NCBI RefSeq assembly: GCF_014279835.1
Contig: NZ_CP047942.1
Location: 2,294,001 to 2,358,000 of the forward strand
Source of the DNA: Synechococcus sp. MVIR-18-1
Lineage (GTDB): Bacteria; Cyanobacteriota; Cyanobacteriia; PCC-6307; Cyanobiaceae
Direction: 5' to 3'
DNA: 64,000 bases
The stretch's first letter is position 1, and every line of letters starts with the position of its first letter. The notes beneath the pieces were generated by a model. It searched no databases. It saw nothing but the letters and a program-made list of their open reading frames with translations, and had not been told where the DNA came from. Below, piece after piece: positions 10,601-19,495 of this stretch. Made by a program: the position numbers and the translations under genes.

Positions 10601-10800
10601 CCTATCGCATCGGACAAACGAACCGGGTAATGGTGCATAAGTTCATCACCAGCGGCTCCGTTGAGGAGAAAATTGACCGCATGATCCGCGAGAAGTCCAG
10701 ACTGGCGGAAGACATCATTGGCTCCGGCGAAGACTGGCTAGGAGGCCTCGAAATGGGACAGCTCAAAGAGCTCGTAAGCCTGGAGGACAACCAATCATGA
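7606..10800 (+). CDS. SNF2/HepA-family helicase-like ATPase
   Basis: A 1064-residue Swi2/Snf2 ATPase that should move along or remodel nucleic acid-protein complexes. The first 580 residues are an extended N-terminal region of the bacterial SNF2 type. The helicase core follows: motif I LADDMGLGKTIQ (about 605), motif II VIDEAQAIKN (about 710), motif III ALTGTPVENR (about 743) and motifs V-VI LKAGGVGLNLT and ATDRAYRIGQ (about 965-1005). The start at 7606 gives a 4-base overlap with the upstream gene; an extended frame to 7537 is less likely. It overlaps the SWIM-protein gene by 4 bases, a common bacterial pairing that suggests the zinc-finger protein is its partner. Confidence 0.93.
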   Translation: MSLLHATWLPAIRTPTSSGRAALLVWADTWRVAEPAGPSTTPALHPFTLSPDDLRALLTERDLLPDGIIDATACLTLPSRSVKPRKKRGTVTSSTEEPGWTGLPLQAGEPIPKQTEWWPWQVQGLAIEPMAATAWLSKLPLSGRHPELADELRWWSHMQRWSLSLVARSRWLPQVELSKGEGYPHRARWVPLLNREEDRRRLEDLASGLPLVATCALPWREPTGKRSNRITRLRPEAMRAANPVACCRPRSGRLRVATLLADLMDAQLRKGFTPNHEGLDPLLRAWEEALSSDSGELQLSDEETERLATASHHWREGVAGNVAAARACLELATPADDEDLWPLRFFLQAEADPTLKLPAGAAWAAGLSGLQLGEIKVDQPSEVLLEGMGRALTVFQPIERGLNSATPESMQLTPAEAFVLVRTAARQLRDVGVGVDLPPSLSGGLASRLGLAIKAELSERSRGFTLGENLDWSWELMIGGVTLTLRELERLAGKRSPLVRHKGAWIELRPNDLKNAERFCAANPDLSLDDALRLTATEGDTMMRLPVHQFDAGPRLQAVLEQYHQQKAPDPLPAPEGFSGQLRPYQERGLGWLAFLHRFDQGACLADDMGLGKTIQLLAFLQHLKAENELKRTVLLIAPTSVLTNWKREATAFTPELNVHEHYGPKRPSTPAALKKALKDVDLVLTSYGLLQRDSELLESHDWQGLVIDEAQAIKNPSAKQSQAVRDLARPKKNSRFRIALTGTPVENRVSELWALMDFLNPRVLGEEEFFRHRYRMPIERYGDLSSLRDLKARVGPFILRRLKTDKSIISDLPEKVELSEWVGLSKEQKSLYAKTVEDTLDAIARAPHGKRHGQVLGLLTKLKQICNHPALALKEQGASEDFLKRSVKLQRLEEILDEVVEAGDRALLFTQFAEWGKLLQDYLQRRWRSEVPFLSGSTSKSERQAMVDRFQEDPRGPQLFLLSLKAGGVGLNLTRASHVFHIDRWWNPAVENQATDRAYRIGQTNRVMVHKFITSGSVEEKIDRMIREKSRLAEDIIGSGEDWLGGLEMGQLKELVSLEDNQS

Positions 10801-11684
10801 GCATCACCCCACCAAGCGGGATTAACACCTCGATCAGTGACGACGGTCTGTCCCAGCAACCCTGGTGGGTTGAGCAGTGGATGGAGCTCATCAATTCCTA
10901 CCGCTTTAAAAAGCGCTTGGAACGGGCCTGGGCCTACGCGCGAGAAGGTCATGTGACCTCCATTCGCTTTGAAGGCAGGCGGGTGCATGCCCGCGTCCAA
11001 GGCACAGACGAAGACCCATACAAAGTGAAGCTCTGGCTCGACGTTCTGAAAGATGAGGACTGGCGCTACGTGCTCGAAGCGCTCACGATGAAGGCCCGCT
11101 GGTCCGCTCAACTCTTGGCCGGGATCATGCCAGCCGACATCGAACGGGCCTTCGCTGCCAGTGGTCGGCGTCTGTTCCCGTTCAAGCTTCAAGAGGTGAG
11201 GAGCGAATGCAGCTGTCCAGACAAAGCCAACCCTTGTAAGCACATCAGCGCCGTTTACTTCTTGATGGGAGAACGGTTCAGTGAAGATCCGTTTGTGCTG
11301 TTTCAGCTGCGCGGTCGCACGCGAGCCAAGTTGCTGGAAGACCTGGCGGCGTATCGCCTACAAGCCATTGCGGAGAGCGCAAACCAGAGCGGCAACGCAG
11401 AAGCGCTTGCGATCGACGCCAGCAGCAGCGAACTCAATCCTCCCCATCCCGCAGTTCTCGATCCAACGCTTTGGTGGCGTTATGACGCTGGACTCGACGG
11501 AGACCTCGTGGTGATCACCCCAGCGATGGAAGGGGACACGGGACTGGACGCTGCAGGTGAACTGCCTCTCGCTGAAGAGCCCCGCTTTCCGGAGGCCAAG
11601 CCCCGGTTCTTGCAGCACCTCCGCGACCAGGGACAAGCCATGGCGCAACAGGCGATGTTGGAGGCGATGGCAGCGGGGAATTAA
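10797..11684 (+). CDS. SWIM zinc-finger protein
   Basis: A 295-residue protein with a SWIM zinc finger, visible as CSCPDKANPCKH (C-x-C-x6-C-x-H) near residues 139-150. SWIM fingers bind DNA or protein and are often encoded beside SNF2 ATPases, as here through a 4-base overlap. The N-terminal part (WWVEQWMELINSYRFKKRLE) matches the conserved lead-in of this group. The C-terminal third is low-complexity and unrecognised. It is probably the accessory factor of the upstream ATPase. Confidence 0.88.
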   Translation: MSITPPSGINTSISDDGLSQQPWWVEQWMELINSYRFKKRLERAWAYAREGHVTSIRFEGRRVHARVQGTDEDPYKVKLWLDVLKDEDWRYVLEALTMKARWSAQLLAGIMPADIERAFAASGRRLFPFKLQEVRSECSCPDKANPCKHISAVYFLMGERFSEDPFVLFQLRGRTRAKLLEDLAAYRLQAIAESANQSGNAEALAIDASSSELNPPHPAVLDPTLWWRYDAGLDGDLVVITPAMEGDTGLDAAGELPLAEEPRFPEAKPRFLQHLRDQGQAMAQQAMLEAMAAGN

Positions 11685-11687
11685 GCC

Positions 11688-12182
11688 ATGACGGGCATGA
11701 TTTCAAGCACCACGGCGCCTTGGTTGAGGCCCGACACCCAGGCGTTAATCAACCGCTTGCTGATCTCCTATCAACGGGCCTTTGCTCAACCCCTACTGGT
11801 GGGTGATCAGGGCATTCAGTTCCATCGCACAGCAGCGCAAGAGGTTTTCGCGAGTTCTATCGCTGTGTTGGCTCATGACCACAGTGCTGACCCGCTGCTG
11901 ACCTATGCCAACGGCACTGCCCTGCGGCTCTGGGGGCGCAATTGGCAGACCATGGTGGGCATGCCCTCCAGGCTGACGGCTGAAGAAAGTGCGCGACGTG
12001 AGCGAGCAAGCGCCCTTCAGCAAGCCCATCAACGGGCTGGCTTCAAGGGCTATTGCGGGGTTCGAGTGAATCAAGAGGGCCGGCGTTTCATGATTCACAA
12101 CGCGCGAATCTGGCCCCTCTTGAACACAAATAATGAGTTCTGCGGTCAGGCCGCTGCTTTTTCCAGCTGGTGGTGGCTTTAA
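11688..12182 (+). CDS. MEKHLA-domain (PAS-like) protein
   Basis: A 164-residue protein that is essentially one MEKHLA domain, a PAS-related small-molecule or redox sensor fold. Visible features include LTYANGTALRLW, a PAS-like core strand-helix, and WQTMVGMPSRLTAE. The C-terminus ends FSSWWWL. It begins 3 bases after the SWIM gene stop and is likely cotranscribed with the SNF2 run, though a functional link is not evident. A second ATG at 11697 is also possible. Confidence 0.75.
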   Translation: MTGMISSTTAPWLRPDTQALINRLLISYQRAFAQPLLVGDQGIQFHRTAAQEVFASSIAVLAHDHSADPLLTYANGTALRLWGRNWQTMVGMPSRLTAEESARRERASALQQAHQRAGFKGYCGVRVNQEGRRFMIHNARIWPLLNTNNEFCGQAAAFSSWWWL

Positions 12183-12211
12183 GTCCTGAAGCAAACGGGA
12201 TGACTGCTTGT

Positions 12212-13525
12212 TCAGGCACCCCAACCAAAAGCCGACCAACCGATAAACAGCAAGCTAAAGCCTGTCAAAAAGGCCAGGCCAAACCAAGTGAGCACTCGCA
12301 TGGCAGGGCCATCGCGATGCTCTACCGCCACCAAGTCACTATTCATCGTGTCCATCGCCATCCAGGCAAACAACGGAGCTGTCAGAAAGCTTCCTGTCAT
12401 CGCACCGAAGACAAAATCTTTCACGCCAATCCCGCCACTGAACGCAAACAGCAGGGCTACCAATGCGGCCATTAGATGCAGCACCAACCACACAGACAGC
12501 CGGCGCTGCTGAGGAGCTGAGGCCAAATCCCCTCGATCAGACCCCTGCAACAAGCCTTGGATCGCCGAAATACTGCGTGGATAGGCATCTAAACAGGTGA
12601 GCGTGGTGCTGAACATCGCCGCAAATGCGGCCGGGACAATCACCCATGCAGCCCAGCCACCCATCGCTTCGGTGTAGAGGCGAATGAGGTTCTGAGCAAA
12701 AGACACCCCACTACCCGCAAACATTCCCTCACCGGTGCCATACATCGTGTAAGCGCCCAGAATCACAAAGAAGACAGCCGTCACAACAGTGACCGCATAG
12801 CCAAGGTTGAAATCAAATTCGGCCTCCTTCAAAGACGCCGAATGCTTGCTGTCTTGGGCGCGCGAGAACATCCACAACGACGGCCACACGCACATCTCCA
12901 CCGGACCGGGCATCCAGCCCATAAGGGGAATCAGGAATGCCAAGTTTGCCGCTGTCCAGGGAGAGGGAGTCGTGCCCACCCAGGTGGCTGCCACATCGCC
13001 AACAGAACCACGCAACAACAGGGTCAACGCGGCCACACCAGAAAGGATGGTCAGCAGAACAACCAGCACTTTTGAAAGACGATCCAGCGCCCGGTAGTGC
13101 CCGAGCAGAAGAATCAAACCACTCACAGCCAGCACGGCGATCGCCAAGCCGAACGTATTGAAATTCGCCAACAGCGGCACATTGGTCAGCAAGAGTCCGG
13201 CCACAAAGCTCACCGCCGCAATCGTGAGCGTTCCCGTCACCAAACTGACGAGGAGATAAAGCGGGAGGTAAAAGCGATTACGGCGCTGAAACCCCTCTAA
13301 TAACGTCAATCCAGTCACTGCTGTAAAGCGTGTGCCCACCCGCAGGAATGGATACTTCACCAAATTGGTGAGCAGGATTAGACCCAATAACGCAAAACCA
13401 AATCTCGCCCCAGCCGTTGTGGACGACATCAAGTGAGACCCGCCAATACAGGCCCCCGCCATCAAAATCCCCGGCCCCAAGCTTTGCCTGAGACCAGCTG
13501 CCGAACGTGGGGCGGAGGTGGCCAT
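12212..13525 (-). CDS. Divergent Nramp-like transporter
   Basis: A 437-residue integral membrane protein with about 11 hydrophobic segments and the Nramp (SLC11) start GPGILMAGACIGGSH. In true Mn/Fe Nramp transporters the first helix carries DPGN and helix 6 carries an M-P-H metal site. Here those positions read GGSH (about residues 28-31) and GWMPGPVEM (about 201-209), so the usual metal ligands are largely missing. It is best described as an Nramp-related transporter of unknown substrate. It stands alone, converging on the MEKHLA gene with only 29 bases between stops. Confidence 0.8.
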   Translation of the reverse strand: MATSAPRSAAGLRQSLGPGILMAGACIGGSHLMSSTTAGARFGFALLGLILLTNLVKYPFLRVGTRFTAVTGLTLLEGFQRRNRFYLPLYLLVSLVTGTLTIAAVSFVAGLLLTNVPLLANFNTFGLAIAVLAVSGLILLLGHYRALDRLSKVLVVLLTILSGVAALTLLLRGSVGDVAATWVGTTPSPWTAANLAFLIPLMGWMPGPVEMCVWPSLWMFSRAQDSKHSASLKEAEFDFNLGYAVTVVTAVFFVILGAYTMYGTGEGMFAGSGVSFAQNLIRLYTEAMGGWAAWVIVPAAFAAMFSTTLTCLDAYPRSISAIQGLLQGSDRGDLASAPQQRRLSVWLVLHLMAALVALLFAFSGGIGVKDFVFGAMTGSFLTAPLFAWMAMDTMNSDLVAVEHRDGPAMRVLTWFGLAFLTGFSLLFIGWSAFGWGA

Positions 13526-13950
13526 AAAAAGTCGAATGCTTGGCGGCCATCATCCTGCCAAGCCTCACGCAGTAGGCCATCCGTTCATCGGACGAGATCA
13601 AGATGCGGCACGCTCTGAACGCGCATTCGTAGCGGTCGAACACGAATGAAGCCAGAACGCCAAGCTTGCCTAATGAACAAGGCCTCAATCTTCTTCCTTT
13701 GCGATGTGCTTTGCGGTGAGCTCCAAGGAGTTTGCAGGCGAGACAGTTCGCTTTCCAATGAGAGGCGATTTGAGCCATCTCCATCACAGTTCGGCTCTCA
13801 CGACTTCTCAGTAGCAGCAACCGAACTTGGTGGTCTAGGCCGTACCAAAACGGGCGGTTCTTACACTCCCAGTTGAGATCAATTCAGCGCAGATTGGCGG
13901 AGCGGGAAACACAAATTTCCTGAATTTCATAGCCAATTTGAGATTGACCC
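13526..13950. other. 425-bp gap without a convincing gene
   Basis: The region lies between divergent genes and must hold both upstream regions. Short open frames exist (a rightward one from 13646 and leftward extensions of the transporter frame), but none has a recognisable composition or ribosome site. No CIRCE-type heat-shock inverted repeat was seen before hsp20. No tRNA-like fold was noticed. Confidence 0.6.
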
Positions 13951-14385
13951 ATGATCACCCTTCGTACATCACCCTTCGATTTGCTGGATCGCCTGGAGCA
14001 GCAAGTTTCACAAGCTGAGCGCGTTCCTGCTGCTGAAGTGATCGAAACCAACGCCAGCTACACCGTGCGGCTGGAATTGCCAGGCGTTGACCACGACTCC
14101 ATTGATGTCAAAGCCACGGATCGTTCGCTTGTGATCAGCGCTGAACGACAACCCACCATCTCCGCTGAAGACAACACCCCCCCAACCGAGACAGACGCAG
14201 CCTCAAACGCAAATGCGCAGCAACTGCTCAGCGAGTTCCGGACGGGAACGTGGAGTCGCAGTTTTCGCTTCGCCAAGCCACTCGATCGCGACCAATTGGA
14301 AGCCTCCTATCGCGACGGCATTCTTGAGATCAGGGCGGCAAAAAGCGACAACCGCACCACCGTGTCTGTGAAGGTGGAAAGCTGA
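13951..14385 (+). CDS. Small heat-shock protein (Hsp20/alpha-crystallin)
   Basis: A 144-residue ATP-independent chaperone. The alpha-crystallin domain runs from about residue 30 (SYTVRLELPGVDHDSI) to about 132 (DGILEIRAAKS), the last part standing in for the usual GVL and I-x-I signature. A short Ser/Thr/Asp-rich insertion around residues 70-88 separates the two halves. It is a single gene with its own terminator immediately downstream, as expected of an independently induced stress gene. Confidence 0.92.
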   Translation: MITLRTSPFDLLDRLEQQVSQAERVPAAEVIETNASYTVRLELPGVDHDSIDVKATDRSLVISAERQPTISAEDNTPPTETDAASNANAQQLLSEFRTGTWSRSFRFAKPLDRDQLEASYRDGILEIRAAKSDNRTTVSVKVES

Positions 14386-14450
14386 AACAGAGGTGAACGC
14401 CTGTTCAAGAGCACGCGTACAACGGACGCACACAACGGAAAAGAGGTATC

Positions 14451-14482
14451 GGGCTCCTCGCCATGGCGGGGGGCCTTTTTTA
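14451..14482 (+). terminator. Rho-independent terminator after hsp20
   Basis: Bases 14452-14462 and 14465-14475 form an almost perfect GC-rich stem (GGCTCC...GGGGCC type, one or two wobble pairs), followed at once by six T residues (14476-14481). It lies 66 bases after the hsp20 stop. Confidence 0.9.
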
Positions 14483-14583
14483 AGGGAATAACCAAGACGG
14501 TGAAAGGTCCAGAGATCAACGAGAAAAACCTGCTCGATAAAATCCATGGCTGTTCCGTCGATTGACCGACGGGCTTCTGGAGG

Positions 14584-15729
14584 ATGCAAGCCATGCAACG
14601 ACGGCAGCTGCTTCGCCGCGGTGGTCAGGCGGCAGCGGCAGCGGCAGGGACCGCAGCTTTGAGTGCCTGCACGATCCGCCGAGCGGAAGAGACGCGCGCC
14701 AGCGGCCTACCGCAAGTGCGCTGGCGCATGGCCACCAGCTGGCCTATCTCCCTCGACACCATCTATGGAGGTGCCGTCACCATCTGCCAACGCGTCGAGG
14801 AGATGAGTGGTGGAGCCTTCCGCATTGAACCGTTTGCAGCAGGGGAAATCGTCCCGGGCTTGGAAGTGCTGGATGCCGTGCAAGCCCGTTCCGTTGAATG
14901 CGGCCACACCGCGAGTTACTACTACATCGGCAAAAACCCAGCCTTTGCCTTTGGGACAGCGGTGCCGTTTGGCTTGTCTGCCCAACAGCAAAACACCTGG
15001 TTGTATTACGGCGGCGGCAACGAAGCCATGAACGCCCTGTTTGCCGATTTCGGAGTGATGAGCTTCCCTGCTGGAAACACAGGCGGGCAGCTGGGGGGTT
15101 GGTTTAAAAAACCGGTCGAGAACCTGGCATCCCTTCAGGGCTTAAAAATGCGCATCCCCGGGCTGGGGGGGAAGGTGATGGCCAAATTGGGCGTGAACGT
15201 CCAGGTGCTTCCTGGGGGCGAGATTTACCTGGCTCTAGAGCGAGGCACCATCGATGCCGCCGAATTCACCGGCCCCTACGACGATGAAAAGCTTGGCTTA
15301 GCCAAAGCCGCTAAGCACTATTACTACCCCGGTTGGTGGGAGCCAGGTCCCACCTTGATGGCGCTTGTGAACCGCAAAGCCTGGTCCAACCTGCCGAAGG
15401 AGTATCAAGCCATGTTCAGCACGGCCTGCTACGAAGCCAACCTGGGAATGTTGAGTGATTACGAGCGGCGGAACAGCGAAGCTCTGCAACGCATCACCCG
15501 CCAAGGCATCAAGCTCGAGCGCTACAGCGACGACATCCTGAAGGCGGCCCGTCGCGCTAGCGCGGAGATTTTTAAAGAGCTCGCGGATGCGGATGCCGGG
15601 TTCAGAGATCTATTGGAACGCTGGCGCCTCTTCCGCCGTGAGGCCAGAACCTGGAACAACATCAATGAATTACCGCTTGCTGAATTTGATGACAGCAGCG
15701 AGGGAGATCAGCCAGGAGATCAGCGATGA
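14584..15729 (+). CDS. TRAP transporter solute-binding protein (DctP/TakP type)
   Basis: A 381-residue periplasmic binding protein. The N-terminus MQRRQLLRRGGQAAAA is a twin-arginine type signal followed by Ala-rich hydrophobic residues and SACT, so export folded by Tat is likely. Family marks include GNTGGQLGGWFKKP, LKMRIPGLGGKVMAKLG, the arginine-containing substrate region and TIDAAEFTGPYDDEKLG. These resemble the branch that binds 2-oxo acids such as pyruvate (TakP-like); the substrate is inferred. Its stop overlaps the dctQ start by 4 bases. Confidence 0.93.
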   Translation: MQAMQRRQLLRRGGQAAAAAAGTAALSACTIRRAEETRASGLPQVRWRMATSWPISLDTIYGGAVTICQRVEEMSGGAFRIEPFAAGEIVPGLEVLDAVQARSVECGHTASYYYIGKNPAFAFGTAVPFGLSAQQQNTWLYYGGGNEAMNALFADFGVMSFPAGNTGGQLGGWFKKPVENLASLQGLKMRIPGLGGKVMAKLGVNVQVLPGGEIYLALERGTIDAAEFTGPYDDEKLGLAKAAKHYYYPGWWEPGPTLMALVNRKAWSNLPKEYQAMFSTACYEANLGMLSDYERRNSEALQRITRQGIKLERYSDDILKAARRASAEIFKELADADAGFRDLLERWRLFRREARTWNNINELPLAEFDDSSEGDQPGDQR

Positions 15730-16295
15730 ACGATCGCTTGGCAGGTCTCGTGCGCATGCTCGACGGGCTGAATGCCGCCGCAGCATGGCTAGCGCGCTGG
15801 GCAGTGTTGCTGATGCTCGCTATCGGCTTCTGGAATGTGGTGGGGCGGTATGTGGGATCAGCGATCGGAATCAACCTCAGCAGCAATGGCCTGATCGAAG
15901 CCCAGTGGTATTTGTTTGCCCTAATTTTTCTGCTCGGACTGGGCTGGACGCTGCAAAAAGGCGGCCACGTTCGCGTTGATGTCCTGCAAAACCGCTGGAG
16001 CCCCCGCCGCCGGGATCGCCAAGAGCTCAGCTCTTTACTGCTGTTATTGCTGCCCTTCGCCTTTGGCGTGATGGCCTTATCGATCGCACCGGCACTACGC
16101 GCTTGGAGTATTGGAGAGATGTCTCCCGATCCGGGTGGCTTACCCCGCACATGGTTAAAGACTCTGATCCCAGTGGGGTTTCTGTTGCTGGGCCTCCAAG
16201 GAGTTGCGGAAGCCTTGCGGCTGCGCTGGAAGCTGATGCATGGGGATGAGCCATCCGATGGTCAACAACCAAGCCAGGGAGGCCCGGGCCTGTGA
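15726..16295 (+). CDS. TRAP transporter small membrane subunit (DctQ)
   Basis: A 189-residue four-helix membrane subunit that bridges the binding protein and DctM. Hydrophobic segments lie near residues 20-40, 58-78, 98-120 and 138-158, and GWTLQKGGHVRVD is the conserved family core. It overlaps both neighbours by 4 bases (ATGA and GTGA), so the three TRAP genes form one coupled operon. Confidence 0.92.
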   Translation: MNDRLAGLVRMLDGLNAAAAWLARWAVLLMLAIGFWNVVGRYVGSAIGINLSSNGLIEAQWYLFALIFLLGLGWTLQKGGHVRVDVLQNRWSPRRRDRQELSSLLLLLLPFAFGVMALSIAPALRAWSIGEMSPDPGGLPRTWLKTLIPVGFLLLGLQGVAEALRLRWKLMHGDEPSDGQQPSQGGPGL

Positions 16296-17683
16296 TTGAA
16301 ATTGAATCCATGGGTTGGGTGCTGAGTTTCGACCCCTCAGCGGTCCTCGCACCCGGGATGTTTCTGGCCCTGATCGTGGCCCTGCTGAGTGGATTCCCCG
16401 TGGCCTTCTGCCTGGGAGGCATCGGCGTGATTTTCGCGCTGTTGGGGATGCTCAGCGGCGAAATCGAAGCTCAATTCGTGAGCGCGCTGCCCCAACGGAT
16501 TTTGGGAGTCATGGGCAACTTCACGTTGCTGGCGATCCCCGCTTTCGTGTTTATGGGGTCGATGCTGGAAAGTTCGGGCATCGCCGAACGCTTGCTCGAA
16601 AGCATGGGTCGCCTGCTGGGGCGCGTCCGCGGCGGACTGGCCCTCGCCGTGGTGCTCGTTGGCTCACTCCTTGCCGCCACCACCGGTGTGGTCGCGGCAA
16701 CGGTCACCACCATGGGAATGATTTCTCTGCCAGCCATGTTGAAGGCTGGCTACGACAAAACGCTTGCCACGGGCGTGATCGTGGCATCGGGAACCCTGGG
16801 GCAGATCATCCCTCCAAGCATCGTGCTCGTCGTCCTCGGCGATCAGTTGGGAATCTCGGTTGGAGACCTCTTCATGGGCGCCTTGCTTCCTGGCCTGTTG
16901 ATGGCGGCGGTGTTTGCGATCTATGTGCTGGTCATCAGTGCACTGAAGCCCGAACTCGCACCCCAACGTCCTCAAGCTGAACTGGGCGCCACCCAGCCGC
17001 TGCAGCTGGTGCAATCGATGCTGCCGCCCTTGTCCTTAATCCTGATCGTGCTGGGGAGCATCTTTTTCGGCATCGCCACCCCAACGGAAGCGGGCGTGAT
17101 TGGTGCGGTAGGCGCAATCCTTCTGGCCGCTCTCAATGGAGGCTTCAGCCGCAAGCAACTCTCCAACGTGTGCGAAAGCACGATGAGAACCACGGCCATG
17201 GTGATGGCCATCCTGCTGGGATCCACCGCCTTCAGTCTTGTCTTCCGCGGCGTCGGCGGCGATCAACTCATTGCTGACGTGCTCCTCAACCTCCCGGGAG
17301 GTCGGGTTGGATTCCTGGTGTTCAGCATGCTGATCATCTTTTTGCTCGGCTTCTTCATCGATTTCTTTGAAATCGCATTCATTGCAGTGCCGTTGCTTTT
17401 ACCAGCAGCGCGGCAGCTGCTGGGCCCCGATGCTCTGATCTGGTTTGGCGTGATGATCGGGGCCAATCTGCAAACGTCCTTTCTCACCCCACCCTTCGGA
17501 TTCGCTCTCTTCTATCTCCGCGGCGTTGCACCCAAGGAGGTGAAAACCCGGGATATCTATCGGGGGGCCTTGCCTTTTGTTGGCTTGCAGGTGGCCGTTT
17601 TGGCTTTGATCATCGCCGTTCCAGGATTAGTGGACTGGTTACCTCGCCTTACAGCTGCGATGACACCTGGACCATTGGCCTGA
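16292..17683 (+). CDS. TRAP transporter large membrane subunit (DctM)
   Basis: A 463-residue channel subunit of the sodium-driven TRAP system, with about 12 hydrophobic segments. Typical features are SGFPVAFCLGGIG near the start, FTLLAIPAFVFMG, ASGTLGQIIPPSIVLVVLG and TPTEAGVIGAVGA. The start is GTG at 16292, fixed by the overlap with dctQ. Only 36 bases separate its stop from flv3, so read-through into the flavodiiron genes is possible. Confidence 0.95.
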   Translation: MIEIESMGWVLSFDPSAVLAPGMFLALIVALLSGFPVAFCLGGIGVIFALLGMLSGEIEAQFVSALPQRILGVMGNFTLLAIPAFVFMGSMLESSGIAERLLESMGRLLGRVRGGLALAVVLVGSLLAATTGVVAATVTTMGMISLPAMLKAGYDKTLATGVIVASGTLGQIIPPSIVLVVLGDQLGISVGDLFMGALLPGLLMAAVFAIYVLVISALKPELAPQRPQAELGATQPLQLVQSMLPPLSLILIVLGSIFFGIATPTEAGVIGAVGAILLAALNGGFSRKQLSNVCESTMRTTAMVMAILLGSTAFSLVFRGVGGDQLIADVLLNLPGGRVGFLVFSMLIIFLLGFFIDFFEIAFIAVPLLLPAARQLLGPDALIWFGVMIGANLQTSFLTPPFGFALFYLRGVAPKEVKTRDIYRGALPFVGLQVAVLALIIAVPGLVDWLPRLTAAMTPGPLA

Positions 17684-17719
17684 CGTTCTCCGTAGAGTTC
17701 AGGTCAGCGAGTAACTGCT

Positions 17720-19495
17720 ATGGCCACCTCCAGCTTGAAGCCATCAGTGACTGCATCCAGCACCAGTCCGAGGCTCTCCCTTCAATCGGAAGTAATTGCG
17801 GCTGACAGCAGCACGATTCGCTCCCTCGACTGGGAGCGAAGTCGTTTTGATATTGAATTTGGCCTGCGCAACGGCACCACCTACAACGCGTTTCTGGTGC
17901 GGGGTGAACGCACCGCCCTGATTGATACGAGTCACGCCAAATTTCGGGACACCTGGTTGCCGCTCTTAAAGGAGCAAATCGATCCCAAACAGATCGATTA
18001 CCTGATCGTGAGCCATACCGAACCAGACCACTCAGGGCTGATTGGCGACCTGATTGACCTGAACCCTGAGATCGAAATTGTTGGATCGAAGGTTGCGATT
18101 CAATTCCTAAACGACCAGGTCCATCGTCCGTTCCGCTCTCGAGCCGTCAAAAGCGGAGAAGAGCTCGATCTCGGCATCAATCCTGAGAGCGGCGTGCAGC
18201 ATCGCTTTGAGTTTTTAAGCGCACCCAACCTGCACTGGCCAGACACGATTTTTTCGTTTGATCACGGCAGTGGGATTCTCTACACCTGCGATGCCTTTGG
18301 GCTGCACTACTGCTCAGAAGAGGTCTTTGACAGCGACCCTGGCGCCATTGCCCCGGATTTCCGCTTCTACTACGACTGCTTGATGGGGCCCAATGCCCGC
18401 AGCGTGCTTCAAGCCCTCAAGCGCATGGATGGGCTGCCCGAGATCAACACGATCGCAGTGGGTCATGGCCCTTTGCTTCGCCACCACCTCAGCCACTGGA
18501 TCAACGATTACCGCGAATGGAGCGGGCAACGCAATAAGGGCGAAAGTTACGCAGCGGTCTGTTATTTGAGTCAATACGGCTTCTGTGATCGCCTGAGTCA
18601 GGCGATCGCCCACGGGATTGGCAAGACCGACGCCCAGGTTCAACTTGTGGATCTACGCGCCACCGATGCCCAAGAGCTCACAGCCCTAATCAGTGACGCC
18701 AAGGCCGTGGTGGTTCCCACCTGGCCAGCGAAGGCAGATGCTGAACTGCAAAGCAGCATCGGGACCTTGTTGGCTGCCCTAAACGGCAAACAACTCGTGG
18801 GCGTCTATGACGCTTTTGGTGGAGATGACGAGCCGATCGATTCCGTGGCAGGACAGCTACGCAGTCAGGGACAGAAAGAGGCCTTTTCCCCCCTGCGCAT
18901 TCGCCAGCTTCCTCAAGGTGGCGATTACCAGCGCTGCGAAGAATCAGGCACGGACCTAGGCCAACTCTTAACGCGCGACAAAACGATCGCAGCCATGAAG
19001 AGCTTGGATGGCGATCTCGATAAAGCGCTAGGCCGTCTCAGCGGCGGGCTTTATGTGGTGACTGCCAGCCAGGGCGATGGCGACAGCCTGCGCCGTAGCG
19101 CGATGGTCGCGAGCTGGGTCAGTCAGGCCAGTTTCACCCCACCAGGTATCACGGTGGCCGTGGCCAAAGACAGGGCAATCGAGGCTCTGATGCAGGTTGG
19201 CGACCAATTTGTGCTGAATATCCTCCGCGAGGAGAACCATCAACAACTTCTCAGACATTTTCTCAAGCGATTCCCACCCGGCGCCGATCGTTTTGCTGGC
19301 ATCAATGTGCTGGAGGAAGAGGCCGAAGGCGGTCCCGTCCTCGGAGACGCACTGGCCTACCTGGGTTGCCGCGTGGAACAACGCATGGAAGGCCCCGATC
19401 ACTGGGTGATCTACGCCGTGGTGGAACAGGGGAACGTGGCTGATGCCAATGCGATGACCGCCGTCCATCACCGCAAAGTAGGGAACCACTACTAA
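17720..19495 (+). CDS. flv3: Flavodiiron protein Flv3
   Basis: A 591-residue cyanobacterial flavodiiron protein that reduces oxygen to water with electrons from the photosystem I side, working as a pair with Flv1. The lactamase-like domain has the full set of diiron ligands, HTEPDH (residues 99-104), His in LHWPDT, Asp in CDAFG and His in GHGP. The flavodoxin domain follows from about 272 (VCYLSQYGFCDRLSQ), then a C-terminal flavin reductase domain from about 435 (ASWVSQASFTPPG). Canonical ligands identify the Flv3 (FlvB) type. The stop overlaps the flv1 start by one base (TAATG). Confidence 0.93.
   Translation: MATSSLKPSVTASSTSPRLSLQSEVIAADSSTIRSLDWERSRFDIEFGLRNGTTYNAFLVRGERTALIDTSHAKFRDTWLPLLKEQIDPKQIDYLIVSHTEPDHSGLIGDLIDLNPEIEIVGSKVAIQFLNDQVHRPFRSRAVKSGEELDLGINPESGVQHRFEFLSAPNLHWPDTIFSFDHGSGILYTCDAFGLHYCSEEVFDSDPGAIAPDFRFYYDCLMGPNARSVLQALKRMDGLPEINTIAVGHGPLLRHHLSHWINDYREWSGQRNKGESYAAVCYLSQYGFCDRLSQAIAHGIGKTDAQVQLVDLRATDAQELTALISDAKAVVVPTWPAKADAELQSSIGTLLAALNGKQLVGVYDAFGGDDEPIDSVAGQLRSQGQKEAFSPLRIRQLPQGGDYQRCEESGTDLGQLLTRDKTIAAMKSLDGDLDKALGRLSGGLYVVTASQGDGDSLRRSAMVASWVSQASFTPPGITVAVAKDRAIEALMQVGDQFVLNILREENHQQLLRHFLKRFPPGADRFAGINVLEEEAEGGPVLGDALAYLGCRVEQRMEGPDHWVIYAVVEQGNVADANAMTAVHHRKVGNHY

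Noticed and set aside
13278-13820. 180-codon minus-strand frame over the transporter start and gap
   Set aside because: Most of it is a wrong-frame read of the transporter gene, and the rest has no protein-like pattern.
13646-13876. 76-codon plus-strand frame before hsp20
   Set aside because: No ribosome site, no hydrophobic or folded pattern, and it lies in the expected promoter region.
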